Assembly (NCBI GenBank): GCA_032622095.1
Contig: CP136063.1
Span: 69,231,980 to 69,295,979, forward strand
Origin: Siphonodentalium dalli
Lineage: Eukaryota > Mollusca > Scaphopoda > Gadilida > Siphonodentaliidae
Direction: 5' to 3'
DNA length: 64,000 nt
This document shows positions 13,201 to 25,200 of the stretch, one piece after another. The translations under genes were made by a program, and so were the position numbers. The notes under the pieces are model-generated. The model did not search any database, had not been told where the DNA came from, and worked only from the letters and a program-made list of their open reading frames with translations. Position 1 is the first letter of the stretch. Every line of letters begins with the position of its first letter.

Positions 13201-16200
13201 GATATTGTTGCAAGAGACTCATATACCAAATATTGTTGAAGTCGGTTAATATTTCATCGAGTTATCGCGCTAACGGTGATAACATTGCTAAAAATAGACA
13301 AACTAAGACCCATAACTCCGGAAAAAAAATTGACTAAAAACCATCTAAGATGGATAACTCTTGTCAAAAAGTTCGGACGTGACCTATTTTCTACATGAAG
13401 TAAATAGTCATGGGGAGCAACTCACGTACCAAAATTATTTTGAATCCGTTCACAAATGTCAGTTATAAGGCATTCTTTAGGTCCGCCCTCCGCCTCGACT
13501 AAAAATAATGTTAATTTGAGACTATAGATACTTCCCAGAAGATGAGGCCTAAGCAGAATTAGGTCCCCAGTGGGTAAATTTGGTGATGCCAGCCTGCTTA
13601 AATTCACCCTCTGGGGTCCTTATTCTTCAAATATTACACACTATTTGAGTCAGACTTGATTGTAAATATATATATATATATATAGGAGATATAGCACAGT
13701 AGCAATGTTATATTTTTATGCCTCCGAAACATGCCGAGCATTGCCATTTGAACATGCTTGGGACTATACAACACACCAGGCGCCTGTTTTTAGAAGCAAA
13801 TTTGATTTTTGAGACTGTGCAAATTGATTGTATATATATATGGTCTGAAGAATTTACCAATGAGTACAGACCCTACTTATCACTGTTTTGCGGAGTGTAC
13901 AAGCATTTCAGTCAAACAGCGAGATGAGAGCTCCATATTCTTACCTATGCCTCCTATTGTCTGGGCTGAAGAAGCTCCTTGTTTTGTTATGTAATTCAAC
14001 ATTCTGAAAAGAGAATTGAGGGTGTTCACAGCTACTAATCATTATGACATAACTTCAAATAAGAGAGCTTTCCGGTGAATGGCAACAAGACTAAATCCTG
14101 AAAAATTACCTATAATACTGCTGCGGTAAAGGAATTGATTATTTAGGGCATTACTGTAGGTGATTTAGGCATTAACCTGTGGATCAGGTAGGGGAATGTG
14201 CCTGAGGTGAAATTTTCAGTACCCATGACCCCTTTAGTGGAAACCCTCATATCTAAAATATGTCATTGCAAATTAAAATTTTCATTGAATTTTATCCTGA
14301 AGAGAAGTCATTAGTATATAATTTTTTGAGTCAACAGGTTGATGCAAGCAGTAGTTTCTCTCATAATGCATGAGGCACACGAACGGGAAGACACACCACA
14401 GATAGACAGAAGATGAAAATTAAACCAAAGCAGGAAATATGATAAAGAACAGATATTAAACATGACTCACTGTGTTCTTCTGACGACACCATAGAGCTCT
14501 GCTTTCTTGGTTTCTAAGATTCCGGAGTATAAACCCATGGCACCTCCAACAGCACCACCTGCTCAAACAACAATATCCATCAGTGTTAGTTTAATATTAG
14601 ACAAGAGTGAGACTAGCAAAACCAGTTAATTAACCCTTTCGGTGCCAAGTCCGATTTTTGAATCAACCCATATTTCCTTGATCATTTTTCAAATTTATTG
14701 ATTATAATAATGTGATTCATTGATGGAAAGAGCTCTTAGATTTATTGATTATAATAATGTGATACATTGATGGAAAGAGCTCTAATAAATTTGAAAAATT
14801 ATCAAGGAAATATTTGTTGATACAAAAATCAGACTTGTCACTGAAAGGGTTAATTAAAGACGCATCCCGGGTTACAGACCCCAAGTTACAAGAACATAAG
14901 AAATCTAATTTAAAATCGTTTTCTGCTTTGTAAATTATAGACAAATTTTGTTCTTATGCCAACCATAAATGTTGCATAAATAGTATGCTATTGTCAAGTT
15001 TGTATGCTTTGTTATGTAAACAAAAGCTAGGTTCTGTATCATTTTTGACTTTTGTTTACATAACAATTAACAAAGCATATGAACTGGGCCATAACACACT
15101 ATTCACGTGATATTTATGATTGGTGAAAGAAGTTAAGAACAAAGTCTGGCTACCGGCATAATTACCACAGAGTGAAAGAACAATATAGCACTTGTGCAAA
15201 ACTTAAAATTACTTCCGTCATATATGGAGTGTCCATCAGTCTTCTCTGTTTAAAACACCACCAGGGAACATTTTTAAGTTCCCTGACACAACAAACACCA
15301 CTGTAAGTTTGATTCGACTGTGACCTACAAGTAATTGAAGTGTGGTATAATTTCCAGTTTAACACCACATACGATGTGTCCGTTTTACATGGAAATGAAT
15401 CGGTTTACATGGAAAATAAAATGAGAGGCATACTAATTTTTTTAAATCACTAAAATAATGAAAGTGTCAATGACACTGTAGCTCAACTTAGGTAGGGGAA
15501 TAATTTAATGGTTGACAGTAAATGGAGGAATAGGAAAGGTGCTAATTGAAATGTCTAACCTGCGCCAAAGGATTTAGTGATGCAAAGAGTAAGATACAAG
15601 ATGGCTGCTGGTGGCCATTTTTTTTGACCAATTGACCCCAAAAGGACTCGTTCCCATCTACGTATAATTGTTAACATCCATGACAAATTTTATGAAGATC
15701 TGACCAAAGCTACGACCTACAAATTTCATAATGATCAGACGAACAGTACGACCTGTAGACCGCGCCAATGGATTGAATTTTGAAATCCAATATGGCCACT
15801 GGCAGCCATGTTATTTGGCCGAATGACCCCACAATGATTCGTTCCCATCTACATGTCAATGTCAACATTCATGACAAATTTCATAAAGATTAGACCAAAG
15901 GTACAACTCGTTCCCATCTACATGTCAGTGTTAACATCCATGACAAATTTAATAAAGATCAGACCAAAGGTATGACCTGTAGCCCACGCCAAAGGATTTA
16001 GTCATGCAAAGAGTAAAATGCTGGTGGCCATGTTTTTTGACCGAATGACCCCAAAACGACTCGTTCCCATCTACATGTCATTGTTATAATTCATGACAAA
16101 TTTCATGACCATCTGACCAAAGCTACGACCTGTAGCCCACACCAAAGGATTTAGTCATGCAAAGAGTAAAATCGAAGATGGCTGCTGGCGGCCATGTTTT

Positions 16201-19200
16201 TTGACCAAATGACCCCAAAACGACTCGATCCCATCTACATGTCATTATTAACATCAATGACAAATTTCATGATGATCAGACGAACAGTACGACCTGTAGC
16301 CCGCGCCAATGGATTGAATCTTGAAATCCAAGATGGCTGCCAGCGGCCATGTTTTTTGGCCGAATGACCCCAAAATGACTCGTTCCCATCTACATGTCAA
16401 TGTCAACATTCATGACAAATTTCATAAAGATCAGACCAAAGGTACGACCTGTAGCCCGCACCCAACGATTTAGTCATGCAAATAGTAAAATCCAAGATGG
16501 CTGCTGGCGGCCATGTTTTTCGGCCGAACGACCCCAAAATCCCTCGTTCCCACCTACATGTCATTGTTAACATCCATGACAACTTTCATGATGTTCCGAT
16601 CAAAGCTACGACATGTAGCCCGCGCCAAAGGATTTAGTCATGCAAAGAGTAAAATCCAAGATGACTGCTGGCGGCCATGTTTATTGGCCGAACGACCCCA
16701 AAATGACTCGTTCCCATCTACATGTCAATATTAACATCCATGACAAATTTCATGATGATCAGACGAACAGTACGACCTGTAGGCCGCGCCAATGGATTGA
16801 ATTTTGAAATCTAAGATGGCCGCCAGCGGCCATGTTTTTTGGCCGAATGACCCCACAATGATTCGTTCCCATCTACATGTCAATGTCAACATTCATGACA
16901 AATTTCATAAAGATTAGACCAAAGGTACAACCTGTAGCCCGCGCCAAAGGATTTAGTCATGCAAAGAGTAAAATCCAAGATGGCTGCTGGCGGCCATGTT
17001 TTTTGGCCGAACGACACCAAAATCACTCGTTCCCATCTACATGTCATTATTAACATCAATGACAAATTTCATGATGATCAGGGGAACAGTACGATCTGTA
17101 GCCCGCGCCAATGGATTGAATCTTGAAATCCAAGATGGCTGCCAGCGGCCATGTTTTTTGGCCGAATGACCCCAAAATGACTCGTTCCCATCTACATGTC
17201 AATGTCAACATTCATGACAAATTTCATAAAGATCAGACCAAAGGTACGACCTGTAGCCCGGGCCAAAGGATTTAGTCATGCAAAGAGTAAAATCCAAGAT
17301 AGCTGCTGGCGGCCATGTTTTTCGGCCGAACGACCCCAAAATCCCTCGTTCCCATCTACATGTCATTGTTAACATCCATGACAAATTTCATGATGTTCCG
17401 ATCGAAGCTACGACCTGTAGCCCGCGCCAAAGGATTTAGTCATGCAAAGAGTAAAATCCAAGATGGCTGCTGGCGGCCATGTTTATTGGCCGAACAACCC
17501 CAAAATGACTCGTTCCCATCTACATGTCAATATTAACATCCATGACAAATTTCATGAAGATCAGACGAACAGTACGACCTGTAGCCCGCGCCAATGGATT
17601 GAATTTTGAAATCTAAGATGGCCGCCAGCGGCCATGTTTTTTGGCCGAATGACCCCACAATGATTCGTTCCCATCTACATGTCAATGTCAACATTCATGA
17701 CAAATTTCATAAAGATTAGACCAAAGGTACAACCTGTAGCCCGCGCCCAAGGATTTAGTCATGCAAAGAGTAAAATCCAAGATGGCTGCTGGCGGCCATG
17801 TTTTTTGGCCGAACAACTCCAAAATCACTCGTTCCCATCTACATGACAGTGTTAACATCCATGACAAATTTCATAAACTTCCGACCAAAACAACGACCTG
17901 TAGCCCGCGCCAAAGGATTTAGTCATGCAAAGAGTAAACGACACCAAAATCACTCGTTCCCATCTACATGTCATTATTAACATCAATGACAAATTTCATG
18001 ATGATCAGGGGAACAGTACGATCTGTAGCCCGCGCCAATGGATTGAATCTTGAAATCCAAGATGGCTGCCAGCGGCCATGTTTTTTGGCCGAATGACCCC
18101 AAAATGACTCGTTCCCATCTACATGTCAATGTCAACATTCATGACAAATTTCATAAAGATCAGACCAAAGGTACGACCTGTAGCCCGGGCCAAAGGATTT
18201 AGTCATGCAAAGAGTAAAATCCAAGATAGCTGCTGGCGGCCATGTTTTTCGGCTGAACGACCCCAAAATCCCTCGTTCCCATCTACATGTCATTGTTAAC
18301 ATCCATGACAAATTTCATGATGTTCCGATCGAAGCTACGACCTGTAGCCCGCGCCAAAGGATTTAGTCATGCAAAGAGTAAAATCCAAGATGGCTGCTGG
18401 CGGCCATGTTTATTGGCCGAACAACCCCAAAATGACTCGTTCCCATCTACATGTCAATATTAACATCCATGACAAATTTCATGAAGATCAGACGAACAGT
18501 ACGACCTGTAGCCCGCGCCAATGGATTGAATTTTGAAATCTAAGATGGCCGCCAGCGGCCATGTTTTTTGGCCGAATGACCCCACAATGATTCGTTCCCA
18601 TCTACATGTCAATGTCAACATTCATGACAAATTTCATAAAGATTAGACCAAAGGTACAACCTGTAGCCCGCGCCCAAGGATTTAGTCATGCAAAGAGTAA
18701 AATCCAAGATGGCTGCTGGCGGCCATGTTTTTTGGCCGAACAACTCCAAAATCACTCGTTCCCATCTACATGACAGTGTTAACATCCATGACAAATTTCA
18801 TAAACTTCCGACCAAAACAACGACCTGTAGCCCGCGCCAAAGGATTTAGTCATGCAAAGAGTAAACGACACCAAAATCACTCGTTCCCATCTACATGTCA
18901 TTATTAACATCAATGACAAATTTCATGATGATCAGGGGAACAGTACGATCTGTAGCCCGCGCCAATGGATTGAATCTTGAAATCCAAGATGGCTGCCAGC
19001 GGCCATGTTTTTTGGCCGAATGACCCCAAAATGACTCGTTCCCATCTACATGTCAATGTCAACATTCATGACAAATTTCATAAAGATCAGACCAAAGGTA
19101 CGACCTGTAGCCCGGGCCAAAGGATTTAGTCATGCAAAGAGTAAAATCCAAGATAGCTGCTGGCGGCCATGTTTTTCGGCTGAACGACCCCAAAATCCCT

Positions 19201-22200
19201 CGTTCCCATCTACATGTCATTGTTAACATCCATGACAAATTTCATGATGTTCCGATCGAAGCTACGACCTGTAGCCCGCGCCAAAGGATTTAGTCATGCA
19301 AAGAGTAAAATCCAAGATGGCTGCTGGCGGCCATGTTTATTGGCCGAACAACCCCAAAATGACTCGTTCCCATCTACATGTCAATATTAACATCCATGAC
19401 AAATTTCATGAAGATCAGACGAACAGTACGACCTGTAGCCCGCGCCAATGGATTGAATTTTGAAATCTAAGATGGCCGCCAGCGGCCATGTTTTTTGGCC
19501 GAATGACCCCACAATGATTCGTTCCCATCTACATGTCAATGTCAACATTCATGACAAATTTCATAAAGATTAGACCAAAGGTACAACCTGTAGCCCGCGC
19601 CCAAGGATTTAGTCATGCAAAGAGTAAAATCCAAGATGGCTGCTGGCGGCCATGTTTTTTGGCCGAACAACTCCAAAATCACTCGTTCCCATCTACATGA
19701 CAGTGTTAACATCCATGACAAATTTCATAAACTTCCGACCAAAACAACGACCTGTAGCCCGCGCCAAAGGATTTAGTCATGCAAAGAGTAAAATCCAAGA
19801 TGGCTGCTGGCAGCCATGTTTTTTGGCCGAACGACCCCAAAATCACTCGTTCCCATCTACATGTCAATATTAACATCAATGACAAATTTCATGATGATCA
19901 GATGAACAGTACGACCTGTAGGCCGCGCCAATGGATTGAATCTTGAAATCCAATATGGCCGCTGGCAGCCATGTTTTTTGGCCGAATGACCCCAAAATGA
20001 CTCGTTCCCATCTACGTGTCAATGTCAACATTCATGACAAATTTCATGAAGATCAGACCAAAGGTACAACCTGTAGCCCGCGCCAAAGGAAATTGTTGAC
20101 GGACACACGGACACACGCACACACACGGACACACGGACGACGGACGCCAAACCATGGCAATAGCTCAAACTTACAAAAGTAAGTTGAGCTAAAAATGGTT
20201 GGGGGCTCCGCAATAGGGGCAGGTGGGCCACCAGAAACACAGATCTTTTTTTTTTTGGATGTTTATAGGTGATCATTGTAAGGGTTATAGAAATTAAATA
20301 TTGTAATCACTCGTCAATGAGAAATAAAAATTATTATAATTATCTCAGGTGGTGATTACATTAGGGAATATCAAGTGCTCATGTTTGAATTACCAACATG
20401 GATGGGAATTATATATATATAAAAATTATAAGTGGTTTGGATAAAAGTCAATCAAGGGATCAATAGTCAATGAGTTCACGTGGATTTATCACGTGGAAAT
20501 AAATAAAAATATCTTTTGTAAAAATTAGTCTCGACTCTTGAATTGTGAGTATATCTTTGAAGGACTGTAGTGGTTTTAACCCTTTCATGATGGGAACTAC
20601 GCTGGTGCAGCATTAAAGATCCTGTGTCAGTGCATTCTCTTATATATGTAAGTTTCCAATTGGGAGCCTCACTTACATACATTGTAAGAGGATGCACTGG
20701 CTTACAAGGTCAAGGTAAATATTGTTAGGCCAATGTATTCTCTTATACTTGTATATGCGAGGCTCCCTATGGGAGCATATGGGAATGCATTGGCACAGGG
20801 TTTTCATAAAATTGCAGGAAGCTCGTCATGGTAGGGCTGAAGATGATATATATATTATATATATATTATTTTTATATAAATTAGGGGTTATAAAAATAAT
20901 TTTGAATCAGAGACACGTGTCAAAAGAAGCTGCTGATTTTTGTTTCAATTTATTCCACCTGCTAAGACTGGGGGGGGGGGAGATGTTATGTTTAAAACAA
21001 ACAAGACAGTCAATGACTGTGGGTTGCTCACCAGACTGTAAAGACTGAGAAGACTGGGACTCTGAAGACTACCAGAGTCAGTACACGACAATATCACTTA
21101 AGACAAGTAGTTATAAACATGGACATGCCTGGAGGATCTCAGATGAGCAGGGATCTTCAACTTGAAATTTCTAATTGCACACCACTGACAAATCTCCAAC
21201 CTCTTACCTTTTAAAGAAGACAACCATACCACAGTACTAAGTTCACAAAAATCCTTTTCGCACATCCCTCTAACTGGTATCAGTACTTCAAGCTCTCAAA
21301 CGTTTGAAAATTACAACTCCATAAAGTTAAAATTTGTGGCCAATTTGGTCCAACAGTTTAACCTAAAGTAGGAACATATGGACTGTTGATTTAAAAACGT
21401 ACATGTTGGAAAATCAAACCAAACTATAAGAATTATTCTAACCTATTTTTGATGTGAACATCTAATCTACAACTAATGTTATACCAGGCATGAAATTTTC
21501 AACTGTTTAAATTTTGATCCAAGTAGGGGATCAAAGCTTCACACCCTCTACACTCCTTCCCCATTGCCTCAAATATTGCCCCCACCCAGTCTGCCTAGAA
21601 ATCAATATTATTACACCAGTACCAAACAGGATAAAGGAGAGTTAAATCTCTTATCTCTGCCCCTATTAGAACAAATGTGAATCCCCATCTATGAGATTCA
21701 TTCATCTAGTAATATCAATATACCCCCCAATATCCAATAGGGTATGATTTCACCTGGATAAGTGGTGGTTAAGAAAATAATATTGAAACAGCCAAGTCTG
21801 TATTTAGTGAGTCTGACCTTTGCAGAATTAGGTCCCCAAAAGATGAATTTAATGACCGATTGACCCCAAAATGACTCGTTCCCATCTATATATCAATATT
21901 AACTTCCACGACAAATTTCATGATGATCAGACGAATACTCCGGCCTGTAGCCCGTGCTAATGGATTGAATTTTGAAATCCAAGATGGTCACTGGGAGACA
22001 TATTTTTTGGCCAAATGACGACAAAATGACTCGTTCCCATCTACATGTAAACGCCCATGACAAATTTGATAATTATCCGACCAAAGGTACGACCTGTAGC
22101 CCATGCCAAAGGATTTAGTCATGCAAAGAGTAAAATCCAACATGGCTGCCGGCATCCATTTTTTATGGCCAAATTACCCCAAAATGACTCGTTCCCATCT

Positions 22201-25200
22201 ACATGTCATTGTTAACAACCATGACAAATTTCATTATGATCCGACCAAAGGTACGACCTGTAGCCCGTGCCAAACGATTTAGTCATGCAAGAATAAAATC
22301 CAAGATGGCTGCCGGTGGCCATGTTTTATGGCCGATCGACACCAACCTGTACAACAGTACAACCTGTAGCCCGTGCTAATGGATTGAATTTTGAAATTCA
22401 TGTTTTTTTTTCCGAATGACCCCAAAATGCCTCGTTCCCATCTACATGTCAATGTCAACAGCTATGACAAATTTTATAATGATCTGACCAAAGGTATGAC
22501 CTGTAGCCCATGTTAAAGGAAATTGTTGACGAATCACACACACACGCACACGGACGACGGATACTAAGCCATGGCAATAGCTCAAACTTTACAAAGTAAA
22601 GTTGAGCTAAAAATATTGAAGTCCTCACCTGCAAACACTGAGCTTCCAATCTGTGAGAAGGCCAACTCAAATCTACCTCGCTGTTGACTTGCACCTTCAG
22701 GGAAAAGATATTCATTACCAGATGTCTGAAAGAGTGTAAAATATATATATTAGGCCACAGCAATTTTGTTAGCAGGTTTACGAACATCAGGGTAGTGCTG
22801 GGCGGAATATTGGTACACCGATAAATCGGTACAAATTTCAATACTGTCACTGTTGATTTTGTTTTTAATTGGTACACTGAAGTCATGGTATAGCTGCGGT
22901 TTGCGTGAATATTTGGAAGGTAAAATTCTTCCTACGGAGGTTGGGGGCATAATAATCAAAAGGTTAACCCTTTACCCAACAAAACGGGCAAAAACGCCCA
23001 AATAAAGCTTCAACAGCCTAAAATATCTTCGGTCTGTCTCAATAACACCATACAAATATGGATATCATTGGAACCGGTTCATTGACCACATTGTGGTTAC
23101 AGTTATGCCCTTTGCCAATGCATTCTCTTATATATGCGAGTCGACCATAGGTCGCCTGGCATATACAAGAGAATGCAACATTGGTCTAAAAAAAATAAAA
23201 AATTCTACATTCTTTGATAATTTTATCATTTTTTTCTGTACTACATGTACTAGTATATTATGCACATGTACATGTACTAGTATGTGTCTCTCACTTGAAT
23301 TTTGAAAAATAGCCTATTATATGAATTAGAGTGATAACGGTAAGTCTCATTCAAGCAGGATAAGTATTTAATCCATTGAACCAAAAGATATCTGACATCA
23401 ACTTGTAAGCATTTCCAATCCATAAGTATATGTGTTAAGCCAATGCATTCTCTTATATATGCGAGGCGACCTATGGTCGACTCGCATATATAAGAGAATG
23501 CATTGGCACAGGGCCGTTCTGTTGGGCAAAGGGTTAAAGACAGTCAATCTCTTCCGATAACAAGTTTTATATAAGTTCCTGGGTATAAAATAATAAATAT
23601 GAATCGAAGACCCCAGTCTGGAAATGCTTCTATCAATTAATATTGATTTTAGCTATAATTTTTTGGTAATATACATAAAATCAATTTAGGACATTATGGC
23701 CCGCATTCATTCAGAGCGTTGTGTGCAGGATTACTCTATCTAACAAAGAGCATTGTGTGGCAAAATACACCTGTGGTATTTCCAACAAAGGGCCATAACT
23801 GTGGTGAAAATTGGCGGACGGAACCCAAATTCGAACTTGACCTCTATTTTGGGCCAGTAAACTCACATACCAAATTTCATTCCATTCAGTTCAGACTTAC
23901 TAAAGTTATCATTTTGAAACATAAAAAGCGAACAAGTCGGATGGACCAATAAATTTCAAACGGACAGATTACTTACTGGTGGTAGGTATCCTGGATCAAA
24001 ATTTAGATATGGAGACATCATTGACGCGGACGGCCCAGCAGAAACTACAAAAAAAAAATTAAAAGTTAGGCCAAAAAAAAAAAAGGTTTTGGTTCTCAGG
24101 CACCGCCGCATTGAATAAAAAGGGCCGCATTAGGCCTTTTTATTGCAATGCCCGATGTTACGACAAAAAAACTTACGAAAAAAAAAATTTGAAAAAAAAA
24201 AAAAAAAATCAACATGTCCATAGCAGATATGTGTTGAATATTAGTGTGCATTGAGCTCTAACATGTAATGTGTTAAAAAGTGACTTGCAGGCTTACAACA
24301 TAAAGTAGATGACTACAATTAAGAAAATGATTAGCTGATCCTCATGCTCTTCTTACAATTAGTCATTGTGAACAACTTACACTAATTGTAACTTTATACA
24401 ATTGAAAGGCACGGGACTAAATTCAGGATCACATATTAGAATGGGGAGTTATCAGTTTTTAGACAACAATAACAGTAGTTAATGTCAGGGGCATTATATA
24501 TTGTTAGGTAATCCCAGTCATACACTGGTAGTACAATGTCATTTTTATATAAGACTAAATGAGTTTATATGCATAACAGTTCCCTCTACCTTTCTGGTTA
24601 TTACTAGACAGAGGAAGGTATCTTTGTCCATGCTTACTATGCGCAGAAAAAAATAAAAAATAAAAATAAAACCCTCCCTCCCTCATTGATTTGAAAAAAA
24701 AATTGCCCGAGAACCAAAACACTTTTTTTTTTTGGCCTTATCTAAATGTCTTAAATGTGAAAATAGTATGATACACAAAGTCTATACATGTACACGTACA
24801 TGTAATTGCTATCATACATGTAATTGTGATCCAAAGGGACCTTTTTATTATGGAAGAATTTGAACACTCTCTTTGTAAGAAATTTTCGGCCACATGGGCT
24901 TCATCAGTTTCATGGACAGGTATTACACATTATTCAATCGAGTTTTTGAAATAAAAGATGAAATTTAATTGTTTTCCCCCTACTGGGTCCAGTAGACGTA
25001 ACGTTGTCAGTCTTAGATACATCGTCTGCTTCGATTCAATAATAAATCGTTTCTAATGCATCTGTGCCATTTGACTGAATGAAACAACGAAACTTTATTA
25101 AATGTTGCCATCATAAATTTGCCCGCGCAATTTAAAATGTTATATATTACTAAATTTGTTTAATAATTTTCATAAGGTCTCTTATGAAAGGTCATGTGTG

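Noticed and set aside
17315-19873. Repeated ORFs starting MFFGRTTPKSLVP
   Set aside because: They are translations of the pearl-type core repeat. Stops and starts follow the monomer period, and diverged units break the frame.
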